The translations under genes were made by a program, and so were the position numbers. A stretch of 64,000 nt of DNA from DATJZG01 sp035499295 (GTDB taxonomy: Bacteria; Myxococcota; Myxococcia; Myxococcales; Anaeromyxobacteraceae), in assembly GCA_035499295.1 (NCBI GenBank), contig DATJZG010000186.1:1-64000 (forward strand), given 5' to 3'. Below, piece after piece: positions 52,114-63,503 of this stretch. Below the pieces are notes generated by a model that was not told the DNA's origin, did not search any database, and was given only the letters and a program-made list of their open reading frames with translations. Every line of letters begins with the position of its first letter. Positions within the stretch are counted from its first letter, which is position 1.

Positions 52114-52683
52114 CTCGCGTGACCGGCAGCTCGATGCCCGTGGGGAGGCGGAGGGCCGGATCGAAATGCCTCGATGTGGTCGGACCAGCCGGCATCGGAG
52201 GCTCTGCTCACGCCTTCCAATCGACCGCCCGCGTTCGCTCTGCTCGGGCAACCGTAGGCTCGGGGAAGAGGCGGCATCTGTCGCCGCTCCCCCGCCGTTA
52301 CCCACTCGTTACCCAGGAACGGCTGCATAGGAGCCCCCAGGAGCCTTCCCAGAGGCCCGTCCGTACGGGGGTAGCGGCAGGCGTACCCTATACGTCCAGC
52401 ATCACCGTCATCGTGGTGAAGATCGAGGCCGCCCAGGCCTCCTGAGGTGGCGCCGCGGAGAGCGCCGGCGCCTCATTCACCTTATGTGCATGACGGTCCG
52501 CGGGTCGGGCTTCCGGAATGCCGACCTTCCCCCACTTAGGTGGCACCTGTGGTGTGCGCGCGCACCTTAATGCGTTGACACGCCTGGCGAGCCTCTGCTA
52601 CCCGTTCCACCGGATTGGTACGGGGCCCTCGTTGGCGGGGTCCGTGGCCTCTCTCTTGCACAGCTACGGTACCGCCTAGAGCC
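52114..52683. other. Accessory intergenic stretch of 570 bases
   Basis: After the toxin gene no intact gene is visible. It holds a PP2C-like remnant (52398-52445) and a candidate promoter for the M23 peptidase gene: a perfect TTGACA at 52575-52580 followed after 18 bases by a weak TACCCG. The composition is slightly less GC-rich than the neighbours. Confidence 0.5.
52398..52445 (+). pseudogene. Remnant of a PP2C phosphatase 3' end
   Basis: The stretch encodes SITVIVVKIEAAQAS and a stop. The end of the intact phosphatase at 50951 reads NITVIVVKIDGEAKA and a stop. About 26 of the first 30 bases match and the stop codon lies at the same distance, so this is probably the tail of a second or duplicated PP2C gene. 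No upstream part of the gene is recognisable. Confidence 0.55.
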
Positions 52684-53601
52684 ATGCGTCCTGTTACAGA
52701 CAACAGGCAGTACACCGTCATCGTGGTCAGCGATCACTCGCAGGCGGTGCGGAAGTTCCGCCTGCCCCGCCGGTGGGTGCGCCACGGCCTCGCCGGCGGC
52801 GCCGCCGTGGCGCTCGTCGGAATTCTCACGGTGGGCCACTACTTTACCCTCCTCACCTCGGCGGCCGAGAACCGCGTGCTGAAGGAGGAGAACGCCCAGC
52901 TCAGGTCGCAAATCCTGCTCGTCCAGGAGAAGGTGGCGCACATCCAGTCCACCTTGGACCGCGTGGAGCGATTCGACGCCAAGCTCCGGACCGCCGTGAC
53001 GCATCTCCAGGATCCCGAGCGGAACCTAGCGATCGGCCCGGTGGGCTCGCCCGACGGGGAGGCGGCGGCCATCGGGTCCACCCCGGCGGCCCAGGAGAAC
53101 CTGGCGGCCCTGCCGGGGCGGCTGCACTCGCTCGACACCGAGGCGGTGCGCCAGGAGTCGAGCCTGCGGGAACTCCAGGAGTACTTCGACGACCAGAAGT
53201 CGCTGCTCGCCTCGACGCCCTCGATCTGGCCGACGCAGGGGTGGGTGACGAGTGACTTCGGGGTGCGGCTCGACCCATACAGCGCCGATCGGACCATGCA
53301 CCAGGGCCTCGACATCGCGACGCCGTATGGACAGAGCGTCATGTCGCCTTCCGACGGCACCGTGGTGTTCAACGCCACCGAGGGCGGGTACGGCAAGGTG
53401 CTCGTCATCGACCACGGCTATGGAGTGAAGACGCGATACGGCCACCTCTCCGAGATCTTCGTCCACCTGGGCGAGCGGGTGGCCAGGGGCCAGAAGGTAG
53501 CCGCCGTCGGCAACACCGGGCGATCGACCGGCCCCCACCTGCACTACGAGGTGCGGGTGAACGGGATTGCCGAGAATCCCCGCAAGTTCATCCTGGAATA
53601 G
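52684..53601 (+). CDS. M23 family peptidoglycan endopeptidase
   Basis: 305 residues from ATG 52684. Cytoplasmic tail, one membrane anchor (about 38-58), a periplasmic coiled-coil (about 60-100), a linker, and a C-terminal LytM domain. Zinc ligands are His and Asp in HQGLDIATP (about 203) and His in GPHLHYEV (about 286); DHGYGVKTRYGHL is the other active-site strand. All ligands are present, so it should cleave peptide cross-links in the wall. Confidence 0.92.
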   Translation: MRPVTDNRQYTVIVVSDHSQAVRKFRLPRRWVRHGLAGGAAVALVGILTVGHYFTLLTSAAENRVLKEENAQLRSQILLVQEKVAHIQSTLDRVERFDAKLRTAVTHLQDPERNLAIGPVGSPDGEAAAIGSTPAAQENLAALPGRLHSLDTEAVRQESSLRELQEYFDDQKSLLASTPSIWPTQGWVTSDFGVRLDPYSADRTMHQGLDIATPYGQSVMSPSDGTVVFNATEGGYGKVLVIDHGYGVKTRYGHLSEIFVHLGERVARGQKVAAVGNTGRSTGPHLHYEVRVNGIAENPRKFILE

Positions 53602-53754
53602 CGGCGCCGCTGCCCCGCGCGCGCCCGCCGGTTTGCTTTTGGCTGGCGCGGTGTTACCTCAAACGGTAGCCTCCGGTTGCCTGTCGGCGCGGGCCCCTTG
53701 GCCCCGGCCGCAAGCGCCTTCGTCTAGGCCCCGCCGGTCGCCCCGAGGACAAAG

Positions 53755-56580
<2,826 letters not shown>

Positions 56581-56615
56581 CGCCCCGGGCGATCGCCCCG
56601 GCGACGGTCCTTCGC

Positions 56616-57170
56616 CTAGGCGCCGTCCGGCTGGCGCGGGATGGCGAGGCAAGGCTCGGAGGGGAGGTTCAGGAGTTCCTCCGGGCACAGCTCGCAGATG
56701 AAGTCGATGACGTCGCGCGCCGAAACCATCCCGGTCGGAACCCCGGCCCCGTCGACCACCGGGACGTGCCGGTAGCGGCTCACCGACATCTTGTTCACCG
56801 CGTAGGCGACGCTGTCCTTGGCGCGAAGCGCCTCCGGGTCGCGCGTCATGAGCTTCTTCACGGGTGTCCGGGCGATGCCGCGGGTGGAGAGCGACTTCTC
56901 CATGAAGTCGCGCTCGGTGAAGATGCCGACGAGCCTCTTCGGCTTCTTCTTGTCGACCACCAAGATCGCGGACACCTTCTTCTTCCGCATCAGCTCGACT
57001 ACCTTGCCAATGGTCGCGTCGGGCCCTACCGTGACCGCGGCCGACTCCTGCTTGAGCTCCCCGATGCGGGTGTGAAGGAGCTGCCGTCCCACGTCGGCGT
57101 GGCGCCCCACCTCGTTCTCGCCCTCGTCCCCTTCCAGGACCCCGACTTCCTCGATGCTGGTGTCGACCAT
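56616..57170 (-). CDS. Two-CBS-domain protein
   Basis: 184 residues. The start ATG at 57170 is chosen because AGGAGG lies 9 bases before it; another ATG at 57179 touches that site and cannot use it. After an acidic N-terminus come two CBS repeats (VTVGPDATIGKVVELMRKKK then GIFTERDFMEKSL, and DSVAYAVNKMSVSRYRHVPV then GMVSARDVIDF). A short C-terminal tail has paired Cys. It probably senses adenine nucleotides. It converges on secA. Confidence 0.88.
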   Translation of the reverse strand: MVDTSIEEVGVLEGDEGENEVGRHADVGRQLLHTRIGELKQESAAVTVGPDATIGKVVELMRKKKVSAILVVDKKKPKRLVGIFTERDFMEKSLSTRGIARTPVKKLMTRDPEALRAKDSVAYAVNKMSVSRYRHVPVVDGAGVPTGMVSARDVIDFICELCPEELLNLPSEPCLAIPRQPDGA

Positions 57171-57259
57171 ATGAGCCATCCTCCTGCGCTGCGGGCCGCG
57201 CCCCTCACTCCATTCGGCGCCCGCGCACTCGGAGGGGCAACGCCCCGGAGGGGTGCCTG

Positions 57260-58171
57260 ATGCGCGTCCCCCTGCCGTTCGACCTGGAGCGGGTGGTCCG
57301 CAGTCACGGGTGGTACGACCTCGCACCCTGGCGCTGGGATCCGGCCCGGAGGACGCTCGACCGCCCCCTCGCCCTGTCGTCGGGCCGGGCGGTGTGGGTC
57401 CGGGTGAGGGCCCGCGGCGCGCGCTCGCTCTCGGTTCGCGTCGACGCCGGGGAGAGGCTCGACCGGGCCTGGGCCAAGGAGGCGCGCGCACAGATGAGGA
57501 CCTGCCTCTCCCTCGACGAGGACCTGGAGCCGTTCCGGCGGCGGGTGGAGGAGCTCTCCGGGCGAGGGGAGGCACGGTCCGTCCGGGCCGCCCTGGAGCG
57601 GGGGGCGGGGCGCCTCCTGCGCTCCCCCACCGTCTTCGAGGACGCGGTGAAGACCCTGTGCACCACCAACTGCTCCTGGGCGCTCACGCGGACCATGGTG
57701 TCGAGGCTCGTCGAGGAGCTCGGCCTACCCGCCCCCGGCGGGGGACGCACCTTCCCGTCTGCGAGGGAGATGGCGTCCCGCCCGGAGGGGTTCTACCGGA
57801 GCCGCATCCGGGCCGGCTATCGCGCGCCCTTCCTCCGCGAGCTCGCCCGCCGGGCGGCCTCCCGGCAGCCCGACCTGGAAGCGTGGCGCGAGAGCTCGCT
57901 CGCCACCCCGGAGCTGGAGGAGCAAATCCGCAGCCTCCCCGGATTCGGCCCCTACGCCTCCCAACACCTCCTCCGCCTGCTCGGCCGCCACCCCGGGCTC
58001 GCCCTCGACTCCTGGAGCCGCAAGAAGCTCGCCCGGGTGCGGGGCCGCCGCCACCCGCCTTCCGACCGGACGCTCGAGCGCTGGTTCGCGCCCTGGAAGG
58101 AATTCGCCGGCCTGGCGATGTGGCTCGAGGTGACGGCGGACTGGCACGGGGACGACCCCACTTGGCCGTGA
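57260..58171 (+). CDS. HhH-GPD DNA glycosylase-like protein
   Basis: 303 residues. An N-terminal beta-rich domain precedes a helical domain with the helix-hairpin-helix IRSLPGFGPYASQHLLRLLG (about 224-243) and a following LDSWSRKKLAR, where the Asp (about 252) takes the place of the catalytic Asp of AlkA/OGG-type enzymes. FEDAVKTLCTTNCSW resembles the start of the glycosylase core. It probably removes alkylated or oxidised bases; which one is unclear. Confidence 0.75.
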   Translation: MRVPLPFDLERVVRSHGWYDLAPWRWDPARRTLDRPLALSSGRAVWVRVRARGARSLSVRVDAGERLDRAWAKEARAQMRTCLSLDEDLEPFRRRVEELSGRGEARSVRAALERGAGRLLRSPTVFEDAVKTLCTTNCSWALTRTMVSRLVEELGLPAPGGGRTFPSAREMASRPEGFYRSRIRAGYRAPFLRELARRAASRQPDLEAWRESSLATPELEEQIRSLPGFGPYASQHLLRLLGRHPGLALDSWSRKKLARVRGRRHPPSDRTLERWFAPWKEFAGLAMWLEVTADWHGDDPTWP

Positions 58172-58183
58172 TAGAGAGGGAGG

Positions 58184-58432
58184 ATGAAATTCGCTTTCGT
58201 CCTGGTGAAGTGCGAGCACGGCCGCCTCGACGAGGTGGCGAACGCGGTGATGGAGATCGACGGAGTCTCCGAGGTCCACTCGGTGACCGGGCCCTTCGAC
58301 CTGCTCGTGAAACTCTACGCGCCGGCCTACGACGATTTCGGGGACGTCATTCCCGGTCGGCTCCAGAAGATCCCGGGGATCCGCGAGACCGAGACCCTGC
58401 TCGCCTTCCGCGCCTTCAAGCCCGTGGGCTAG
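58184..58432 (+). CDS. Stand-alone RAM (Lrp/AsnC ligand-binding) domain
   Basis: 82 residues: AFVLVKCEHGRLDEVANAV, EIDGVSEVHSVTGPFDLLVK and IPGIRETETLLAF. This is the ligand-binding half of Lrp/AsnC regulators without the DNA-binding half. Such proteins oligomerise and may sense amino acids. It begins 12 bases after the glycosylase-like gene, so the two are probably co-transcribed. Confidence 0.88.
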   Translation: MKFAFVLVKCEHGRLDEVANAVMEIDGVSEVHSVTGPFDLLVKLYAPAYDDFGDVIPGRLQKIPGIRETETLLAFRAFKPVG

Positions 58433-58452
58433 GGGAGCCGCCGCGGAGGCCC

Positions 58453-59640
58453 CTAGGAGAAGGCGTCGAGGCCGGTCGCGGCCTTGCCGAGCGACAGGGT
58501 GTGGATGTCGTGCGTCCCCTCGTAGGTGTAGACGGACTCGAGGTTCATGAGATGGCGCATCACCGGGTGGTCGTCGACCACGCCGCTCGCGCCCAGCACC
58601 TCTCGCGCCAGGCGCGCCGCGTCGCGTGCCATGCGGACGTTGGCCCTCTTGCCCATCGACACCTGCACGTGGGAGAGGCGCCCCTCGTCGGCGAGTTCTC
58701 CGAGCCGGAGCGCCAAGAGCTGCCCCAGCACGATGCCCTGCCAGATCTCCACCAGCTTCTCCTGCACGAGTTGGAACGACCCGATGGGCCGGCCGAACTG
58801 CACCCGGTCCACCGCGTGCCGGCGGGCTGCCTCGTAGCAGGCGGTCGCCGCGCCCACCGCTCCCCAGGCGATCCCGTAGCGCGCCTTGGTGAGGCAGGCG
58901 AGCGGCGCCCGCAAGCCCGCTCCCGCCGTGCCGGGGAGCAGGCTCGCGGCCGGGACGCGGACCTCGTCGAGGTGGAGCTCCGCCGTCGCCGAGGCGCGCA
59001 GGGACAGCTTGCCCCCGATCTCTCGCGACGTGAACCCTGCCCAGCCCCGCTCCACCAGGAAGCCCCGGATGGAGCGGGAATCGCCTTCCCCGACCTTGGC
59101 CCACACGAGCGCCACGTCCGCGATCGTCCCGTTCGTGATCCAGGCCTTCGTCCCGCTGAGGAGAAAGCCATCCCCGTCCGGCCGGGCGCGCGTGCGCATC
59201 CCGCCCGGGTCGGAGCCGAAGTCCGGCTCGGTGAGGCCGAAGCACCCGATCGCCTCGCCGCGAGCCATGCGGGGGAGCCAGCGGGCCCGCTGCTCGTCCG
59301 AGCCGAAGGCGTGGATGGGCCACATGCAGAGGGATCCCTGCACGGAGGCGAAGCTGCGGAGTCCCGAATCTCCCCGCTCGAGCTCCTGCATGCAGGCGCC
59401 GTGGGCCGTCTCCGACAGGCCGGCGCAGCCGTACCCGTGGAGGTTCATGCCGAAGAGGCCAAGCGCTGCCATCTCCGGCACCACTTCCATGGGGAACGAG
59501 CCAGCCCGGAAGTGCTCGCGGATGAGCGGGAGGAAGCGCTCGTCCACGAAGCGGGCCACCGACTGGCGCGCCAGGCGCGCCTCCTCCGGCAGGCGCGAGG
59601 CGAGGTCGAGCAGGTCGACAGGCGCGGGGGCGGCGGTCAC
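58453..59640 (-). CDS. gcdH: Glutaryl-CoA dehydrogenase
   Basis: 395 residues, GTG start overlapping the upstream stop as GTGA. It follows human GCDH closely in order: LERGDSGLRSFASVQGS, GCFGLTEPDFGSDPGGM, GTKAWITNG, FSLRASAT-like KLSLRASATAEL, KARYGIAWGAVGAA, FGRPIGSFQLVQEKL and YEGTHDIHTLSLGKA, which holds the catalytic Glu. It oxidises and decarboxylates glutaryl-CoA to crotonyl-CoA in lysine, tryptophan or aromatic breakdown. It ends the six-gene minus-strand run. Confidence 0.93.
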   Translation of the reverse strand: MTAAPAPVDLLDLASRLPEEARLARQSVARFVDERFLPLIREHFRAGSFPMEVVPEMAALGLFGMNLHGYGCAGLSETAHGACMQELERGDSGLRSFASVQGSLCMWPIHAFGSDEQRARWLPRMARGEAIGCFGLTEPDFGSDPGGMRTRARPDGDGFLLSGTKAWITNGTIADVALVWAKVGEGDSRSIRGFLVERGWAGFTSREIGGKLSLRASATAELHLDEVRVPAASLLPGTAGAGLRAPLACLTKARYGIAWGAVGAATACYEAARRHAVDRVQFGRPIGSFQLVQEKLVEIWQGIVLGQLLALRLGELADEGRLSHVQVSMGKRANVRMARDAARLAREVLGASGVVDDHPVMRHLMNLESVYTYEGTHDIHTLSLGKAATGLDAFS

Positions 59641-60671
59641 TGCTCGCTCCAGGTCTCGACCACCGCCACCAGGAGGGCGACCACGAGCGGCCCGGCCACC
59701 AGGCCCACCGGCCCGAAGGCGGCGAGGCCGCCCAGCAGGGCGAAGAAGACCACCCCCACCGGAAAGTCGACGCCGCGGCGCATGAGGAGCGGCTTCACCA
59801 CGTTGTCCACCGTTCCGACCACCGCTGCGCCCCACACGGCGAGAAAGGCGGCGGCGGCGAGGTGGCCGTTGGAGAGGCGGAGCAGCGCGAGCGGGACCCA
59901 CACGAGCGCCGTTCCCACCACCGGAATGAGCGAGGCGAAGAAGGTGGCGACGCCGAAGAAGACGGCGTACGGCACGCCCGCGACGAGGTAGCCGACGAAC
60001 GCCAGCGCCGCCTGCACCCCGGAGGTGGCGAGCGTCGAAACCAGGACGGAGACCGTCACCCGGCGGAGGTAGCCGAGGAGCACGGCCGCCTTCCCTGCCG
60101 GCAGCGGGACGGTTTCCTTGAGCCACTCCACCAGCCGACCGCCGTCGGAGAGGAGAAAGAAGAGGGCGACGAAGAAGAGCAGGAGGTCGCTCAGCACCTC
60201 GCCCGTCGCCTGCAGGACCCCGCCCACGGTGGATACCGCGCCCCCGCCGAGCTCCCTGGTGACGAGGGCCTCGAGCTCCTTCGCCCCGTGAGGAAGGCGG
60301 TCGAGCGCATCCTGGGCCGGCCCGCGGAGCCACTCCGGGAGGTTCCCCGCCAGGGCGGCGAGCCCCTGTCCGCCGAGCGCCTGGACCAGCCAGCGGGCGC
60401 CTTCGATCGCCTGGCGGACCACCACCGCGCCGATGGCCGCGAGCGGTCCCATCACCGCGAGCAGCGCGAGCAAGGTGACGAGCGCCGCCGAGAACGCGCG
60501 GCCGAGCCCGAGGCGCGTCTCGAGCCGCCCCTGCAGCGGGCCCAACGCCACCGCCACCACCGCCGCCATGAAGAGCACCGAGGCGAACGGTCTCGCCACC
60601 ATCCAAGCGAGCCAGAGGGAGAGGGCGGTCAGCAGCGCGAGGAAGTACCGCGAGTCGAGCCGCTGGCGCAT
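59637..60671 (-). CDS. AI-2E family (PerM-like) transporter
   Basis: 344 residues with about eight membrane helices. The periplasmic segment before the long hydrophobic pair and the late VWGAAVVGTVDNVVKPLLM are the family signature. Members include AI-2 exporters and Na+/H+ antiporters, so the substrate is open. It starts 2 bases after the flavin-reductase gene and overlaps gcdH by 4 bases. Confidence 0.87.
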   Translation of the reverse strand: MRQRLDSRYFLALLTALSLWLAWMVARPFASVLFMAAVVAVALGPLQGRLETRLGLGRAFSAALVTLLALLAVMGPLAAIGAVVVRQAIEGARWLVQALGGQGLAALAGNLPEWLRGPAQDALDRLPHGAKELEALVTRELGGGAVSTVGGVLQATGEVLSDLLLFFVALFFLLSDGGRLVEWLKETVPLPAGKAAVLLGYLRRVTVSVLVSTLATSGVQAALAFVGYLVAGVPYAVFFGVATFFASLIPVVGTALVWVPLALLRLSNGHLAAAAFLAVWGAAVVGTVDNVVKPLLMRRGVDFPVGVVFFALLGGLAAFGPVGLVAGPLVVALLVAVVETWSEQ

Positions 60672-60673
60672 GG

Positions 60674-61381
60674 CTAGAAGTTGACGTGCACCCGTTCGGG
60701 GGGCACGCCTGCGTCCTTCAAGGTGGCCTTCACCTCGTTCACCATAGCGCTCATCCCACAGGCGAAGGCGACCCCGTCCTCCGGCGGGGACCCGCCGAAC
60801 GCCAGCGAACGGGCCACCTCCTGCACTCGGCCGCGAACCCCCTGCCAGGCGTCGTCGGCGCCAGAGGGGCAGAGGATCACCCGGACCCCATGTCGCTCCC
60901 AGTCGAGGTGCTCGCTGCGGTAGGCGAAGTCGCCGCCCTTGCGCTGGCCGTAGAAGAGGGTGATGCGCCCGTGACGCTGCCTCCTGGAGATGAGGTACTG
61001 GGTGAGCGCCCGGATGGGGGCGATGCCCGAGCCGGCCGCGAAGAGCAGGACGTCTCGCCCGACGGCCTCCTCGACGGGGAAGCCCTTTCCGAAGGGGGCC
61101 GAGATCCCGAGCGATGCCCCCGGGAGGGCGGCGGCGACGACCTCGTCGGCGATGCGACCGCCGCGCTTCACGAGCAGATCGGCGCGGCCGCCACGCGAGG
61201 GAGCGCTCGCGAGGGCGAAATATGCCTCGCCCGCGCTCGATCGGACCTTCACCACTTGGCCAGGTGAGGCGTGGCGGCCCGCGAGGGGGCCGAGCGACAT
61301 CCGGATGGCGCGCAGGGTCTCGGTCTCGTCCCAGGAGTCGAGGACCGGGACCCGCTCGTAAGCGGTGACCTGTGACGCCAT
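60674..61381 (-). CDS. FAD/NAD(P)-binding oxidoreductase (ferredoxin-reductase-like)
   Basis: 235 residues. An FAD-binding beta-barrel (YFALASAPSRG, about 54, is the flavin site) is followed by a pyridine-nucleotide domain (LLFAAGSGIAPIRALTQYL, about 112, and ACGMSAMVNEVKATL near the end). No Fe-S domain is attached. It may pass electrons between NAD(P)H and a carrier. Confidence 0.85.
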   Translation of the reverse strand: MASQVTAYERVPVLDSWDETETLRAIRMSLGPLAGRHASPGQVVKVRSSAGEAYFALASAPSRGGRADLLVKRGGRIADEVVAAALPGASLGISAPFGKGFPVEEAVGRDVLLFAAGSGIAPIRALTQYLISRRQRHGRITLFYGQRKGGDFAYRSEHLDWERHGVRVILCPSGADDAWQGVRGRVQEVARSLAFGGSPPEDGVAFACGMSAMVNEVKATLKDAGVPPERVHVNF

Positions 61382-61396
61382 CGCAGGCAGAACCTA

Positions 61397-62623
61397 TCAC
61401 CAACGCCGGTCCCATCCCACGGCGGAGTCGGACGGCCAGTCGCGGACGCGGACGCACCCCCGGCGCAGGGCCTCGAGCGGGTAGGCGGTCCCCCGCCAGA
61501 CCACCTGCCCACGCCAGGTGGCGAGCGCCGCGCTCGCCAAGACCGCCAGGCCGAGCGCCGGTGCGGCGACCGGAGCGAGGAGGGCCTCTGCCCCGCTGCC
61601 ACCGCCGATGCGGCGGACCGCCGCGCCGACGGTGGCGGTCGAGAGGACGAGCCCGCCGATCCCGGCCACCCGAGCGGCGCCCCCGCCGGCCACCGCGGCC
61701 GCCAGCGGACCGAGCGCGGCCACTCCCAGGCCCAGAGCCGCGCCGAGCGCCAAGGGCCAGCGGTACTCGGTCGCGGCGAAGGCGTTCTTGAGCAGGCCGC
61801 GCCAGGTGGCGAGGAAGCCGTGGTTCCAGCGCACCGAGACGAGGGCACCGGCGCGGATGGCGCCCTGGCGGACGCCGCTCCGCCGCAGGACCATGCCGAG
61901 CTTCGCGTCGTCGATTGCCTCGAACCTCACCCGCTCGTGGCCGCCCACCCGGCGGTACTCGTCGCGGCGCACCAGGTTGAAGGCCCCGATGCCCACGAAG
62001 CCGGCGGTTCCCGGGTCGCGCAGCTCCCAGGTGCGGAACCCCACATTGGCGTGGGCGGCGAAGGTGGCGACGAAGGCTTTCTCCAGGACCCCCGGGGCGA
62101 GGAGGCGCGGGAGCGCCGCCAGGTGGCCGAGGTGGCGGGACTCGGCGTAGGCGACCGCCCGCGTCAGCGCGCTTGGCGCGAAGACCACGTCCCCGTCGGT
62201 GAAGAGGATCCAGCGGCTCGCCCCGACCTCCGCCCCCTGCGCGCAGGCGTGGTTCTTGCCGAGCCAACCCTCGGGGAGCCGCCGCAGGTGGCGAACCGCG
62301 AGGCGCGCCGATTCGGCCGCCAGGCGGTCGAGGATCTCGGCGGTGCCGTCGCTGGAGCGATCGTCGATCGCCACCACCGTGAGCTCCGGGTAGTCCTGGC
62401 CGAGGAGGGATCGCACCGCCCTCTCGGCGCCCCTCGCCTCGTCGCGGGCCGCCACGATGACCGAGAGGCCCGGCCAGCCCCCTGGCGGCGGTTCGGGCGC
62501 GACCTCCTCGAGCGCGTCCAGCCGGCGATCGGCGCGCAGGCCGGCCCAGGCCACCCGGGCCCACCAGAGCGTGGCCCAGAGCGCCGCGGCGAGGAGGAGG
62601 AGGCTCACCATCGGCGGGCTCAC
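61397..62623 (-). CDS. Family 2 glycosyltransferase (CrtQ/HpnB-like)
   Basis: 408 residues from GTG 62623, overlapping the upstream stop as GTGA; ATG 62611 is an alternative. One N-terminal helix, then GLSVIVAARDEARGAERAV, VVAIDDRSSDGTAEIL, PEGWLGKNHACAQGA and a DGD metal-binding site (ILFTDGDVVF, about 150), then at least three C-terminal helices. It resembles glycosyltransferases of carotenoid or hopanoid lipids. The acceptor is unknown. Confidence 0.85.
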   Translation of the reverse strand: MSPPMVSLLLLAAALWATLWWARVAWAGLRADRRLDALEEVAPEPPPGGWPGLSVIVAARDEARGAERAVRSLLGQDYPELTVVAIDDRSSDGTAEILDRLAAESARLAVRHLRRLPEGWLGKNHACAQGAEVGASRWILFTDGDVVFAPSALTRAVAYAESRHLGHLAALPRLLAPGVLEKAFVATFAAHANVGFRTWELRDPGTAGFVGIGAFNLVRRDEYRRVGGHERVRFEAIDDAKLGMVLRRSGVRQGAIRAGALVSVRWNHGFLATWRGLLKNAFAATEYRWPLALGAALGLGVAALGPLAAAVAGGGAARVAGIGGLVLSTATVGAAVRRIGGGSGAEALLAPVAAPALGLAVLASAALATWRGQVVWRGTAYPLEALRRGCVRVRDWPSDSAVGWDRRW

Positions 62624-63459
62624 CGTGACGGGCGGGAGCGCTGGGCCTCGGCCCGGACGCGCAGCCCGTCGAAGTCGTCGAGCGCGAGGTGCATGCCGTC
62701 CCGCGCCGCCAGCGCCGGCACCCCGGTGCGTTCGCTGATCTCCCGCGCCCGGTCCTCGGGAGCGCTCCGGATGACCGGCACGCCGAAGTGAGTGAGGACG
62801 GCGGCCCGCGGGCGGACGGCCCCGAGGAGCCGCTCGGCGTCGTCCCAGCCGAGGTGCAGGAGGCTCGGGTCCCCTCCCTTCAGGCGGGTCGCATTCACCA
62901 CCAGGAGGTCGACGTCGCGGTAGGCCTCGGGAAGCGCGTCCATCCAGAGCGTGTCCGTCACGTGGGCGACGGTGAGCTCCCGGGACCTGAGCCGGTAGCC
63001 GTAGGTCTCGACGCCGTGGTGGTGGTGGACGGGAACGGAGAGGGTGAGGCCGGGGGCGAGCTCGACCTCGCCCCCCTCCGCGAGCACCACCCGTCGCGCC
63101 GCGAAGGACTGTGCGTAGCGCTGGACCACCGGCTCCACCTCGAGAGCGTCTCGGGGCGCGAGGAGAGTCCCGCGCCGCGCCTTCCCACCCTCGGTCATCG
63201 CCTCCAGCACGGCCGTGGCGTCGCCGGAGTGGTCGAGGTGCCGGTGGGAGACGAGCAGGGCGTCCACCTTGCGGGGCTCCACGCTGGGGCGGGAGGCGAG
63301 GGCGCGCACGAGCGCCCCCGGTCCCGGGTCGACCCAGAGGGTGGCTCCCCCGAGCCGCCAGATGAGCCCGCCCGAGTGACGCAGCTGCGTGGAGACGGCA
63401 AACCGCGCGCCCGCGGTGCCGAGGAACTTGAGGCTCGGGGAGCCCGGGTCGCCGGCCAT
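62620..63459 (-). CDS. MBL-fold hydrolase (PhnP/RNase Z-like group)
   Basis: 279 residues. SHRHLDHSGDA (about 71-81) is the metal motif. HHHHGVETYGYRL and VAHVTDTLWMD (about 165) carry further ligands, and LTHFGVP the last His. The beta-hairpin before the second motif resembles PhnP-type phosphodiesterases. The substrate is not known. Confidence 0.82.
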   Translation of the reverse strand: MAGDPGSPSLKFLGTAGARFAVSTQLRHSGGLIWRLGGATLWVDPGPGALVRALASRPSVEPRKVDALLVSHRHLDHSGDATAVLEAMTEGGKARRGTLLAPRDALEVEPVVQRYAQSFAARRVVLAEGGEVELAPGLTLSVPVHHHHGVETYGYRLRSRELTVAHVTDTLWMDALPEAYRDVDLLVVNATRLKGGDPSLLHLGWDDAERLLGAVRPRAAVLTHFGVPVIRSAPEDRAREISERTGVPALAARDGMHLALDDFDGLRVRAEAQRSRPSR

Positions 63460-63503
63460 GATGTTCCCGTAGGGACGGCCCAGGCACGGCGCAAGCGGAT
63501 GCG

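Noticed and set aside
56581..56615. Terminator between secA and the CBS gene
   Set aside because: GGGCGATCGCCC is a palindrome, but the stem after allowing a loop is only 4 bp.
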